Positions 24,401 through 35,431 of a stretch of 64,000 nt of DNA are shown here, in pieces (the first letter of the stretch is position 1; the number at the start of each line of letters is the position of its first letter). The stretch comes from Plumapathes pennacea (taxonomy: Eukaryota > Cnidaria > Anthozoa > Antipatharia > Myriopathidae), in assembly GCA_964036295.1 (NCBI GenBank), contig OZ038462.1, positions 36,927,680 through 36,991,679 of the forward strand. Direction: 5' to 3'. A model generated the notes under the pieces. The model was not told the DNA's origin, searched no databases, and was given only the letters and a program-made list of their open reading frames with translations. A program made the position numbers and the translations under genes.

Positions 24401-25163
24401 CTAGCTCTCTGATAGGCAACAGCAATGTTGGAAATAAGTAAAAGTCTTTCTCTATAATGTTACTTTTGGTGACTACGTATTCCGTTACTGTGGCATTGGC
24501 GTTTCGTTTTCAGCGACAACCACCAACTTCTCTTTTGAAAATAAAGATCAACACTGAGTCCGAACCATAGGAAGATAACTTAACGGAAATGCCCTAATTA
24601 ACGTCCTAAAGCTACATCATCGGGTAATTAGTATAGGTAATAACATGCATACAATAATTTTTGCATTCTGATTGGCTGAGCGCACGTTAATTTATCCCAA
24701 ACAGTGCAAAATATTTTAATTAACAGTGCAGAAATTTGAAATTGAAAATTGCCGACAGCTGGCGCGCGTATTTGCGGCAAAGTCAAACAAAGCAGAAAGC
24801 GTGTTTTCATTCCTTAGGACGATTCCGATTAGACCACAAATCATTCTATTTCAATTCCATCGCACATTCAGAACAGTTGCAAAGACGGCCCCGAAAAGTA
24901 GTTTTCCTTTCGTTTGTGCTTCATCATAATTAAATCGTATTATTCAATTTGTGTCTCACTTCGAAGAGTCGACAACACCCGATGAGGATCCTGGCGGGGC
25001 GGGATGGAGTCAAGCAGACAAGACAGAGGAAGTGTATGATGAAGACGAACTGCTGGAGCTTCCAATGTCCAAAGATAAAGGAGGAGAAGGAGGAGGAAGG
25101 CGGGCCGGCAAGCGAGGAAGAAGCAGAAAGCGTAAAAGCAAAAGAGCTTTAAGACAATCTTAA
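3250..25163 (+). CDS. TRANK1-like: TRANK1-like TPR/ankyrin-repeat protein with UvrD-like SF1 helicase
   Basis: Eighteen coding exons join in frame with GT-AG borders to about 3482 aa: 3250-3510, 4021-4260, 4847-5077, 5808-5958, 6483-6844, 7788-8018, 8533-8763, 9159-9309, 9985-10376, 10821-11063, 11565-11795, 12188-12338, 13278-13703, 14344-17495, 18436-19074, 19948-21017, 22028-24117, 24967-25163. Residues 1-1100 are TPR and ankyrin-type repeats, with more ankyrin repeat at about 1101-1160 and then a basic and an acidic linker. SF1 helicase motifs follow: Walker A GRSGTGKTT (~1594), Walker B-like DETQD (~1956), GDTAQSI (~1983), NYRSH (~2032) and LYTAVTRAR (~2208). After a helical region come a C-x8-C-x4-C-x3-H cluster (~2721) and an IQ motif, KIQRWYRGQLLLR (~3225). 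The tail is Gly/Arg/Lys-rich. The vertebrate relative TRANK1 is about 2900 aa and poorly understood; helicase activity here is inferred. The start is the first ATG after a good acceptor. The last exon rests only on matching phase and splice sites. Confidence 0.88.
5215..5275. repeat. ACCGACCAC short tandem repeat
   Basis: Several degenerate copies of 'taccgaccac' in both orientations lie in the intron between the 231-bp and 151-bp exons of cassette 1. The same unit forms a longer array in the matching intron of cassette 2. Confidence 0.7.
6006..6361. repeat. (CAC/ATC)n microsatellite
   Basis: Imperfect trinucleotide tract of CAC, ATC and AAC units filling much of the intron before exon 6483-6844. 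Open frames across it are low-complexity artefacts. Confidence 0.9.
7366..7394. repeat. Poly-T tract
   Basis: An uninterrupted T run in the intron before exon 7788-8018. It may be the tail of an old retroposed sequence on the minus strand or simple slippage. Confidence 0.9.
8027..8060. repeat. Poly-C tract beside a splice donor
   Basis: About 30 C residues begin within 10 bp of the donor at 8019. On the other strand this reads as poly-G and makes spurious glycine-rich frames. Confidence 0.9.
8846..9000. repeat. CATACCGACCA minisatellite
   Basis: About a dozen degenerate copies of a roughly 10-bp unit (cataccgacca/cagaccacg) lie in the intron between the 231-bp and 151-bp exons of cassette 2. 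Confidence 0.85.
11105..11252. mobile_element. Mariner-like MITE
   Basis: A 148-bp element starts CAGTAGAACCTCC and ends GGAGGTTCCACTG, flanked by TA on both sides. It contains 'tggtcgcttacgagag' twice in direct orientation. It lies in an intron of cassette 3. A related left end, without a visible right end, occurs near 9336. Confidence 0.7.
12355..12441. repeat. (ACA)n microsatellite
   Basis: Trinucleotide AAC/ACG tract just after the donor of exon 12188-12338. On the minus strand it reads as poly-leucine and poly-serine, which is not coding. Confidence 0.9.
12686..12718 (+). ncRNA. Degenerate hammerhead-like motif, Penelope-type tail relic
   Basis: The stretch holds a core resembling CUGANGA (here with two changes), a short stem with GGGC facing GCUU, and then GAAACGTCAGC. 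This layout resembles ribozyme tails known from Penelope-like elements. The core changes suggest it is inactive. Family assignment is tentative. Confidence 0.3.
19753..19786. repeat. (GTTT)n microsatellite
   Basis: Seven or eight GTTT units in the intron before exon 19948-21017. A separate poly-T run at 19910-19936 lies directly upstream of that exon and probably contributes to its polypyrimidine tract. Confidence 0.9.
21102..21251. mobile_element. Short inverted-repeat element (MITE)
   Basis: Perfect 18-bp inverted ends (CAATAGCTGTTATTGCAG and its complement) bound about 150 bp without coding capacity, inside the intron between exons 19948-21017 and 22028-24117. The superfamily is not assignable by eye. 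Confidence 0.6.
21295..21333 (+). ncRNA. Hammerhead-like motif, Penelope-type tail relic
   Basis: Contains CTGACGA, a variable middle part and GAAACGTCAGG, followed by a tail with 'cttttacggcataaagt'. The 5' and 3' core elements match the hammerhead consensus better than the copy near 12,700. The middle does not form an obvious stem II, so activity is doubtful. Confidence 0.35.
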
Positions 25164-25671
25164 GCTTTTGTTCCTACACTGGGCCCGGTTGTTCAAAGGT
25201 CGATAAAGCCCGTAAATCCAGATATGAACCAAATCTTTTTCTTGCAACCTCTTGGCTGACAAACACTGACATTTTTTACCTCAAGACATCGTAAAAAACT
25301 TGAGTTTTGAGCAGAACCTTCCCGTTTCAGGTTTAAAGATGACACAAACGTAGGACTTTGGTCCTACTTGGTCGAGGATTAGCCTAGTCGTGTTTTGAAC
25401 AACTCAGCCGTCAAATGGCTACCGATTCCTTTTCCGCTGCAAAAGGCTTTAAAACAGATCAAAAAGGGTTCCGCCTATTTTTATGCTGAGATCGTCGAAC
25501 AACATATGCATTTGGCATTATAGACTTCTTACTAGAGATTACTCACAAAGAGTGTTTGCATGTGTGTCTTCCTTGTTCTTTTCTTATTATTTACTGCCTG
25601 GGGTGAATAGGGGTGGGGCGTTTTGAGGCCATTTGAAATTGCTGTTCTCGTTACTGTACGTCATTTATGTT

Positions 25672-25677
25672 AATAAA
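25672..25677 (+). terminator. Candidate polyadenylation signal of the TRANK1-like gene
   Basis: AATAAA about 510 bp after the stop at 25161-25163, the first such hexamer I find downstream. The 3' UTR end is inferred. Confidence 0.45.
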
Positions 25678-25956
25678 GTGGAAACTGTTAACACATTGCA
25701 CTGTTCTAACAAAGGAGCCAATTTTACTAAAGTGTCAAGTGGTTTTGTTGCTATATCTAGTCAACGGCTGAATATAAATAAGGCAAATGTATTGCAAAAA
25801 GTCTCGTTATAGTCCCAGGAAAGTTTCCTGAAAGTTTCAACGATTTCTTCTTTTCAAAATCGACCATTTTTGGCAAAAAGCATGGACTTTACCCTTGGCA
25901 TTTTTTTGAGGCCATTTTCGGCCTAATCTCAGAATTAAACAAAGCGTAACTGCAAG

Positions 25957-26867
25957 TAGTCTGCTCGCAGCCGTTTTTGTGGTCGCAACACCTTTTGCTC
26001 CTCCCCCGAGAACGGCTGCTGAACACCGAACCACATTCCTTTCCCGATTTAGACCAATCACAGATTGGCTCCTATTTTCTGGAGTCGTTCCCACCACGCT
26101 GTGATACCCAATTAGAGCTCTGGTTTTAATTGTGAAGCGCTTGACGAAGCTTTTTGTGTGGTCTCTTATTCGATTCCCGATTTAATGCTCATCAGAAGGA
26201 AGCCATTCGAAAAATTGTTACAGAGAAGAGAGATGCATTTGTTAACTTGCCAACTGGCTTCGGGAAATCTTTGATATATCAAGCTCGCCGCTGGTGTTCG
26301 ACCAGCAGCCGATGTGGATTGTGATTTCTGGTCACATCGTTGTTGTTGTGTCGCCACTGATAAGCCCGATAAGCGAAAGGGTAAAATGTACTTAGAAAAA
26401 ACATGTTAGGAACGCATAATAATTCAAACTGCAGCGACTTTGATACTTTCGGTGCTGGATTTTATATCGTCACGGCTTTCGTCTTGGCAGTCAAGCGTTT
26501 TGCTCTAGGTCGCTGCCTTGAGTGAATGCTTCTTTAATTTCCTTCCTTGCTTATCTGAGCTTTTTAACAGCCTTCTGGAACTTTTGCAAGCGTTTGCAGC
26601 AGACATCTCGGCAAGCAAACAACTCTGCGCGATTCTCAGCGTAGCGGTTGACACTTATAATGAGTGACGATCGGATCATTTCCGGTAAATTATTTGGTCA
26701 CTCGCTGCTCCGCGCGAACGATGTCATTGTTAAATTGATGCTACGTGATTGGCTGGTTCAGTGAATCAGAAACACAAAAGGAAAGGAATGTGGTTCGGTG
26801 TTCAGCAGCCGTTTGTGGGGGAGGGGCAAAAGGTGTTGCGACCACAAAAACGGCTGCGAGCAGACTA
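25957..26867. mobile_element. Mutator-like (MULE-type) non-autonomous DNA transposon
   Basis: The 911-bp element has inverted ends of about 89 bp (25957-26045 and 26779-26867). Each starts TAGTCTGCTCGCAGCCG and they differ at only a few positions. It is flanked by a perfect 9-bp direct repeat AACTGCAAG (25948-25956 and 26868-26876). Long inverted ends with a 9-bp target duplication are the hallmark of Mutator elements. No transposase frame is present; the interior holds a decayed RecQ-like helicase piece. Confidence 0.75.
26190..26366 (+). pseudogene. RecQ-like helicase fragment inside the MULE-type element
   Basis: One frame reads HQKEAIRKIV and then a Walker A-like PTGFGKSLIYQ. About 50 bp later another frame reads VVVVSPLIS, which corresponds to the next conserved RecQ block. 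The frame change and the absence of every later motif show a broken fragment. RecQ-type helicases remodel DNA; this piece cannot do so. Confidence 0.6.
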
Positions 26868-27021
26868 AACTGCAAGTAGCGTGAAAAACATCTCAATTTA
26901 CAATTACTTTGCCTGCATTTAGAATTTGTGTCAGCGCGAAAACTCGAAAGCCGAGCTGTTTCTCGCGTATGCTCCGCCATAGTTTAAAATTTGCAACGAA
27001 AGTCGACTTGAGAGCTTTTAA

Positions 27022-27139
27022 GGCCAGGGTCAAACGCCGTACTTCGCATGAGCCAAACTCAATGCAATTAGCTGAAACAATGGATTTCGCTCACTTGCAT
27101 TGAGTTCGGCTCATGTGAAGTATGGCGTTTGACCTGGCC
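27022..27139. mobile_element. Palindromic foldback MITE
   Basis: Two arms of about 45 bp (27022-27066 and 27095-27139) are near-perfect reverse complements separated by about 28 bp. They begin GGCCAGGGTCAAACGCC and end GGCGTTTGACCTGGCC. The transcript would fold into a long hairpin. No coding sequence. Confidence 0.7.
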
Positions 27140-27239
27140 AAAGTTAGCTTTGTTCGTTGTTCGAGGCCTGGACGCTTTGTGTACAAAGCGGCATCAAAGT
27201 CTTCATCAGGTCTTTCGCCTCCGACTGTGTGTGTCTGTG

Positions 27240-27505
27240 AAACAATGTAACACCAATAGATCTATTAGGTTTAAAACCGCGTCCTTTTCGATGTGTTTTC
27301 GTTTTCCTCCCACTTTTTAGACAACTTGAAAACGGAGGTTCTTTTATACAAACTTTTCGAATACCGAGACTTCTATTTTTTGGAATACTGTTCCTAAAAT
27401 GGAGGGTCACGAAAACGATGCGTGTTTAAATAAAAACGAATAAATATGAACGATGGACTTCGAAAACGGGCGCTCTTGAAAACGCAGTAGTGTGGACGTA
27501 GCCTA
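27240..27505. repeat. Probable interspersed repeat
   Basis: A stretch rich in 'gaaaacg'/'cgttttc' in both orientations, ending 'gtgtggacgtagcc', has the look of a non-autonomous transposon with degenerate inverted ends. Borders are unclear. The rest of the 25164-27710 spacer shows no gene. Confidence 0.3.
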
Positions 27506-27710
27506 AAGAAAACCCGACTGATGCGTGCGGCAAAATTCGCTGATTAAAAGTGATAAGTGAACTTTCAGCGTTCACGCTGCTTTAATTACTTGCTTTTACG
27601 GTAGAGCACTGGAGCGCATTCACATTAGAGCCACTAAACTTATTTACGGCCTAAAATGGGACACGCCAACCGTCCAAGACATTACTACTCGCTGGAAGTA
27701 TTTAAAACAT

Positions 27711-27716
27711 TTTATT
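27711..27716 (-). terminator. Candidate polyadenylation signal of AASDH
   Basis: TTTATT on the plus strand (AATAAA on the minus strand), 35 bp beyond the minus-strand stop codon at 27751-27753. Confidence 0.5.
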
Positions 27717-27750
27717 TCATGAATTTGATGAATTTCTCTCAGTAACTTGT

Positions 27751-30700
27751 TTATTGTATCTGGAGGGAGTACAAAAAATCATTCCTGCATCCGACGAGAA
27801 GTTGGTCGCCAACAACGACTGGAGACGAAAACACTTCACCCGGCAAAGAAGCAGAAGTCAAAAGACGTCCTGATGTCGCGTCAAGGACAAACAGAGTGCC
27901 AACTGTGGAAAACACAAAAACTGTCAAGACCCTGCCACGCGCGGGCTGATCACGCGATAAGCACGTGACGAACGGAGTACTGTAGACCTGCGCGTCAGCA
28001 GTAAAGGACCACGTGACGCAACCCTGTGTGTTTAAGCAGTACACGTGGCGGTCATGTGATCCAAACACAATGAACGAGTTTGACGGGTGCCTCGCTGCAA
28101 AAAGCGCAGGAGTGCAAAATACAGCGTCGTCTGTGTGATATTTCCACAGCATTTCGCCTTCGTGACTGAAGCAGTAAACAGCACCATCTACGCATGTGCA
28201 AAGCACGCCCATGGAGAGCACCACCGGCGAAGCAAACACTGCTTTGGGACACCGCTGCCTCCAAATGACTGTGTGCTCATTGGCGTCCACGGCTATGACG
28301 ATACCAGACAAAGTTGCAGCGTAGATCACGTGAGGAACTTGTGACGCACGTGGTGAACTGAAGCACGAGCCTCCACCACAGTGTACTGCGCAGACGCGCT
28401 GCTTCTGCGTGACGTCAAACCCATACAGGTGCTGGTCATGTGAGCCGACCCAGACTACCCCGGTCTTGGGGTCGACAGCAGGCGAGCACTTGATTGGACC
28501 CTCAGTCTGGGGGGCCCATACGGTTACACCAGTAAGGCGCTCAAACACGTAGAGCTTGCCGTCATAACAGCCTGCAAAGAGAAGAAGAAAGCCACAAGGT
28601 GCCTCTTGTAAACACATGAACTGTCAACTCAATGAATGTTTATTATTAAATCAGCAGAGCTGGTGGGGTCGTGTAGGCATGCGAGTTCCTGCTTAAAATT
28701 GACGTTTAGCACAAGCTTAAAATGAATACACTGAGACTAAAAAATATTCATGCAACGAATCCTTAAAACTTGTTAAACCGAATAAAAGTCATATTTTGCT
28801 CGGTTCCGGTGCGGGTAGAGGGTCTATTACGAAGACGGAACGGCTGTCTAAATTTCTCGAAATGTACCGTCCACGTTCTGACAACCTCGTTCAAAAGGAT
28901 AATTTGAATTCGTACGCGAGAGCACCACGACCTAAGACAATTTCACATATTACGTACGCCTTTTGTCTTTTGCAAATAGTTTATTGTTTCATCGAGGTTG
29001 TCGTCTTTCTCTCCCGTGCTGGTGTTTAAGGAGCTTACCTACAATCACATATGTTCCACAGGCTGAAAGAACTGCCGACGACTCCACTCGACCTCCAACC
29101 TCTCTCTCCCATATCACGTGACCATTACTGAGCCTGACAGCCATGAACACGTGACCGTGCGAGCCCACGTACGCTTCACCGTCCTGTCGCTCTGAAGAAG
29201 TGACTACCAACGGGGAGGCGTCGATGCACTTGTAAACAGAAGTCCTCCACTTCTCTGTAACCTTAACTACATTTATATCGCTTCCTTCTTGTTGTTGTTG
29301 TTGTTTGCGAGTAGGCTGCATATTTGCGTAGGGTTCGCTTACTGTGTGAGCCGGTAATTCTTGACAGCGGTTTTGGCAGAGCAAACACGTGGTGTGCTGC
29401 ATTCCACGACTCACCGAACAGTAACATCCCACATTGCCTGTGAATTCCGGTCCCGAAACCAGTCGAGCAGGGTCTGCATATTCGATACTCAATTTTGTCC
29501 TTTTCGGTGTCCTATGAAGTCCACACTCAACAAATTCTTCAGCAGAAATATTTCTGTGCAGCCCTTCTGGCTTTGGGTTTTCCTCAGATACATCAAAGCA
29601 ATCCGCAAAATTGCAAGATTCTGCCTTTTTGGAGGACTTCTCACTGGGGGCAGCCCAGTTCCCTCCATCGTCCTTTTCTGCCTTGCACGCCGCAGACATC
29701 ACAACCGGGACCCCAGGGTAGTCACGTGTTTCAATCTCAGGAGGAATGTGGTTGCCAGGCAACACTTGTACCTCGATACCAGTTCCTTCTCCTTCTCTTG
29801 TATCGTTCGTGGTCATTTTCTCTTCGACGTAAGCACAAAGATGACTAAAAGGCTGGTTAAGAATTATATCCACCAATTCAGTTGCTTCAAACGGCACCGA
29901 AATTTGCTGGCTCATCCACGATTCTACGTTATCAGCCAATCTCACGGCCGCAAGAGAAGAACCTCCAGAAATAACAAACATGTCCCCGTCACCTATGCGA
30001 GTGTCTGTCTCTGCCGCTCTTCCGTGTTCTTCCTTGTTCATGCAACCAAGTGCGTCCTTCTCAGCCGAAGGATCAACTTGAGACCGGTCAAACAGGTAAA
30101 ACAAGTTTGACACGTGCACCCCCAAAGCCTCGGCCCACGCTCTCTCCAGGTATTTCCTTGCAGACGTCATCTGCTCAGCTGCTTCTCGGAGTCGAAGTAC
30201 GGCGAGCAACGCCATTTTGTCCACCTTGCCATGTGACGTCACTGGTAGCCTGGGCACGAGGTAAGTGGCGTCGGGCTGAGCAAAAACAGGAAGTAATTCT
30301 CCGATAGCCTTCCGAACATGGGAGCCGAAGTCATGGAATGACGTATCGGAATTCACGGCAACAACAAATAGACAGAGTCTTTGAATACTTCTCTGCGAAA
30401 TCTCTTCAGCAACTAATGAACAAGTGGTCCCAAGCTCTTCAGAAATTGTGCGTTCTACCCAGTCTAAGTTGAGTCGTTTGCCATTTCTTTTAATTTGCCG
30501 GTCCTTTCTTCCACAGTACCAAATTGCACCCTCCTTGATGAACGCCCAGTCCCCTGTAGCGCGCAGCATAGCCATGGCAACATCAGTCTCGTTGCCCAGG
30601 AAACAAACACGGTTTACACCACCTGAAAAGTAAAACGTGTTGTCTGAGCAACAGTGCCGGTGTGGATGAAAGTTCTGAAACTTTTCCTGATGCCATGGTG

Positions 30701-33348
30701 GTAAAAATTTCAAGCAAACCCTTGTGTCCCAACAACTTTTCTCATACAAAACTTATTAAAAATCCTAAGCTCAAAATGCTGCCAAATTCGATCTATAAAT
30801 GCTTTGAGCAATAAAATATTTTTATTTTTTTGTTTTTGTTTTTGTTTTGTTTTTTTTTTTACTCTTTCCATTTCTGGCAAAAAATGGCTGAGGTAACAAA
30901 TTTGATGATGCAAAGCGCCTATTGCCATAACAAAATATGATACAAACACATTGAATTGACTTCTCTTGACATTTGTTGGGTGGCCAAACAGAAAGATAAA
31001 ACATGGATCAACTTGTGTGGAAATTTGAGTTTGACTAAAGCTGAGCCAAGTCAACCAAAGTTGAGCCAGGTTAAACCTAGTGGCTTTCCAAATGATACCC
31101 AAGTTGAAAACTTGCCATGGGTAGGGTTGGCTCAATGTGGGAGGACTGTATAATGGCCAGAGCAAAAAAAACTTAAGTTGATTAATATTTCCTGTAGGGT
31201 TAAGTTGACTACCAAAAAGTCACTCACCAACATAAATTTGGCCCAATCCTTCCTTAACAAGCTCCCCTCTGTCATTCCAGACTTCTACAGTGGTATCCTT
31301 AAGAGGAGTTCCAATTGGTACACTATTATTTAGCAAATCATGTTGAGAAAATCCAACATCAAGTCTAGTATTGTTCACATGTAATCCTGTATCTTGATCA
31401 CAGATGGCTGTCTTTTTATGCAGCTCAGTTGTTGTTATGTGGTGACAGGTTGCCCAGCAGGACACCTCAGTAATGCCATATAGGTTGTAAAGCTGGGTTC
31501 GACACTCAGGGTGTGTCCACTGGCTCAGCACAGAAAGTGTAGGGCAGTGCTCACCACCAAAAGCCAGTACACGCAATGAGGAGTTTGAATGGAGAACTTT
31601 GGACTTGATCAAGTTTGAACCAATGTGGTACATCATCGAAGAAGTGGGCTGTCAACATTAAAACAACATTAACTGCATACCAGTTGCAATTAAACTCTAT
31701 GTAATCATCCAAGAAAAAATATTATTCTTAAAACCAAATGTACTGCACTACTAAGGATAACTCCAATAGTGTACCTGAAAGACTGTCACTTTCTGCCTGT
31801 CAAACAATATTCTGCAGAGGGGTGATGGCATCATCTTTTGTTCTTCAGGTATGAGAACCAGTCTTGCACCTGTAGACAGGGCAAGGAACATCTGGACGAC
31901 AAATGGGTCAAATGTATTGGGAGCCACCAAAAACACAGCATCATTCTGGCTCATCTGAAAGATGGAGCTGTAAGAGGCAAATGTTGATAAGTGTTAATTA
32001 ATGATACTAAGTAAACACTTCTTATATAAATCGATCCCCTGAATGAGACTGGATATTAACCAAGTTGTGGTGTCAAGATATATAAAGACAAAAAAAAAAA
32101 AAAAAAAAAAAAAAAAATGATACAGAAGTGATAGAGTCGAGAGGGGACAAAAACATTGCTTTTATAAAAATATGCCTCCACACCATGGGGTGGGGGTGGG
32201 GGTGGGGACAATAACATCTAATTACCTGTATTCTGTATTTCATTTCTTACTGAACGAACTCATCAATCAATTCCAGGCATATTTTACTCACCATTACCGA
32301 CTCCCCTGGCACTTTAGTACATCAGCCCAGGGCTGAGGATGGGATCTTACTAGTACAATAATAATTTATTGAAGTCTGTGATAAAAGAGTGAGTTGTTGC
32401 CCAGGGGAGGGGAAGGAGGCTGAGTGAGGCCATTAGTAATATATCAGCTGGATAGTACTTCAGATGAAGGCATAAATATGTTTGCCTTTCAGGTTATATT
32501 TCTAAATACTAGGATGTTATTTATCCTTTTAGTTTTTGAGTGATCATTCTCCGAGTATGGGGTGGGGAGGGGGGGGAGGGGTGGGTCAGTTCAGTGACGT
32601 CTCTATTGGGTTCTTTCAGCGTGTTGAAGCCAGGATTTAAATAAATTAGATTTCTAACTATTCAAACATTTTTGTGCAAGGAAATGACTTATATATCAAA
32701 TAAAAGAAAATAAGTGATCTAATAAAGATTAATTATTGCTGACCTTAAGTGAATGACATTGGACACAATGCATGAATGTGGCACTCTCACGGTCTTGGGC
32801 TCTCCCGTTGTCCCAGACGTCTGCATGATGTAGGCGAGAGGTGAATTCCTCTTCACTCTGACGGCGACATCGACATCAGCAATTTTTAAGAGCACAAACC
32901 CATACCGTGTGAGAAGTTCATTCTCATAAAATAGAACTCTACTTCCTTTGGGCATTACGCTTTTCCAGACACATAAAAGTTGCTCGAATGTTTCAAGCAA
33001 CTCAATATGTACAAGCACCGAAGTAATGCCGAGTCCTTTTACGAAGCTGTACGCAATTTTCGGGGGCCAATCGGTTCCAATCGGCGCGAAAGCGCAAGAT
33101 ACTTGCAAAACACCCAAGAGGGAAGCGACAAAGGCCGTGTTTTGATTGGAGTAGACTGCCACCGACTCCTCACCTTCGCACAGAGCTTCAAGAAAAGAAG
33201 ATATCTCGGCTGCGGTGGACGCAAGGTCCTCGTACGTCGTATGTTCTTCTTTTTGTCCATCGTCGAAGGTCACTGCAACTCTGGCTGGGAATTTGAGAGT
33301 ACACCTTTTGAAATGATCTTGGAGCAAGTCTTGTTTGTTAGAAATCAT
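27751..33348 (-). CDS. AASDH: AASDH-like beta-alanine-activating enzyme (adenylation, carrier and PQQ-propeller domains)
   Basis: Five minus-strand exons join in frame: 33348-32744, 31970-31775, 31648-31228, 30622-29039, 28571-27751, giving about 1208 aa (human AASDH is about 1100). The N-terminal half is an ANL-superfamily adenylation domain: A3 loop TSGTTGEPK (~185), LYNLYGITE, RATGD, the hinge region GRKDRQIKRNGKRLN, and the catalytic-lysine motif SHGKVD. A carrier domain follows, with a candidate phosphopantetheine serine in ISGGSSLAAVRL. The C-terminal third has repeated blades of the PQQ/WD type (YVGSHGHVF, WVGSHDQHLYGF, VFGSHDRHVYCL). Family members activate beta-alanine with ATP and load it on the carrier domain; the final acceptor is not settled. 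All key motifs are present. It starts 262 bp from the divergent SPCS3 gene. It is 3'-to-3' with the TRANK1-like gene. Confidence 0.92.
32088..32117. repeat. Poly-A tract in an AASDH intron
   Basis: About 28 A residues broken once, between the first and second AASDH exons. No element body was recognised beside it. Confidence 0.85.
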
Positions 33349-33610
33349 GTTGAACTAAGAGTAGGTAGTGATTTCCTACTGTTTATGCACAGACAAACTG
33401 TTTTCGTGAGGCCAGAAATGAGCATCTTTCAGCTGATTCCGTCCGCCATATTGGAGCCTGTTTGCATTCAGGTCAGCTGGTTCAGTCCTGAAGAGTGTGC
33501 GTGTACACACTCCTCGTCCCAGGGATCTGAGACGCCCCGAACCGATGACCCTGGTGATGAAGTTGTGCTTATAGTTTTCCTTTGAGCGAAGTCACTGGTG
33601 TTTCGCTAAA
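33349..33610. promoter_or_regulatory. Bidirectional promoter between AASDH and SPCS3
   Basis: 262 bp separate the two divergent start codons, so both genes must be driven from here or from within their first exons. A YY1-like site CCGCCATATTGG lies at about 33443-33454. There is no clear TATA box. Bidirectional use is inferred from geometry. Confidence 0.6.
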
Positions 33611-34287
33611 ATGAACACATTCCTTACGCGGCTAAACTCAGTGTTTGCGTTCACTTTAACAGTGCTTGCGGCACTAACGCTTTTATGCTTTCTCTCGACG
33701 GTGTTTCTCGACTACGATAACCCGGTTCACGTGAAGACAAAGAAAGTTCTCGTGTACGTACACAATGATCATTGGTCGCTCCCCCTTGGAAAGTCGCACT
33801 GGTTGGTTACTAATTGTTGATTTCCATGTCTCTTCCAGGAAGCACGTCCAAGACTTCGGTGTTTCAAAAGAGAAGAATGACTTAGGATTCGTCACTTTCG
33901 ACTTGCAGACAAATATCCTTTGATCACGTGTATAATGTGCTAAGGACACATACATGTACTGTATATATACCGATGCACCGGATTCAAATGCAGTCAAGAT
34001 ATGTCAGCTAAATATGGGTACTGATTTCACCTGCAATGTTACACAGATCTTGTAAAATTTCCTGAAATTTAACAGGATTTTTGTGACAGCTGTACAGCAG
34101 TTTCTTTTCTTTTTTTTTTTTTTTTTGCAAGTGAGAACGGTTCAAGAATAGTACTGGAACTGTGATAGTTAAATTTTTTTGGCATGTTAACAGTACCCAG
34201 TGATTCTCACATGTTTCATGTGACGGGCATGCTGCTGGATAGGGTTATAGATTTTTCTACAGGGGTCAGGGTAATGTGTGAAAACCA

Positions 34288-34333
<46 letters not shown>

Positions 34334-35395
34334 ACACACACGCACACACTACCTAGATGAGACCCAGCCTTTAGAGAGTTCAAAAATTGTTAATTTTCCT
34401 TGACCTAGGCTAAGCTTCAAGCCTCTGTTCAATTGGAATGTAAAACAACTGTTTGTGTATTTGACAGCTGAGTATACCACAGAAAGTAATGTGAGTATTT
34501 CATACTATTAGGCCACAACTCCCAGATGTAACACCTCTCTAGCATTCATATCTCAGTTACATTGTCTGAAATGGGTGAACAAGGGGTGCCAAAGTGGTGT
34601 ACACAAGCACTACTGTTCATGAATCAAATCTCATCTTTTGAGTAAACAGTAACTTTAGCAAAGATGCAATTATTGATTCCATCCATTTTATATTTGTATG
34701 CACTATCGTGGCACCCCTTTGTTTACTTATTTCAGACCATGTATTCAAAAACTGACTTGGTCCAGTCACTTCAATCTCTTGCCCTCACGTCTTGTCTCCT
34801 GCAAAATCATGTCATGTGATCAATCCAAAAGCAAGTTGGATGGGGTAGAAAAAGGTGCCATGTCAACTCAAGTTTTGGCAAGTCACTTGTGATTAAATTT
34901 AGCTTACAGTGCCAATGCCCCCCCCCCCCCTCCCCCCCTCCAACTGAATCTCCCACCTGCAAATTTGTTCCCCTACTGTGCACATAAACTATGTAGTTCA
35001 TTGATTGACTGTTCTATAACAGCACTTCAACCAGGTGGTGATATGGGACAAGATTATCCTCAGAGGAGACAACAGTTATCTGAACTACCAAGCAATGAAC
35101 ACCAAATACTATTTCTTTGATGATGGCTCTGGGTTGAAGTATGTATTAATTTGGTGTACAGCACAATACTGTGCATGCATTGCACAACTTCAGTCAAAAA
35201 TCAATCTCTTGTCAGATCAGAAGGGTCATAGTACTTGTACTGTATTACTGGACATTATAAATTGAGATTTCACTATCCCATCTGTACCATGTACTGTACC
35301 CAATGCTAAGAACTTACTGGGTCTCAAAATGATAGAATAGCAGTAGCTAAAATATAGTTTCTGACTACCTTAATTTTCTGTTTTGCTTTTGCGTC

Positions 35396-35431
<36 letters not shown>

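Noticed and set aside
29361-30110. 249-codon plus-strand frame
   Set aside because: Antisense shadow of the long AASDH exon, which carries the adenylation and carrier motifs on the minus strand.
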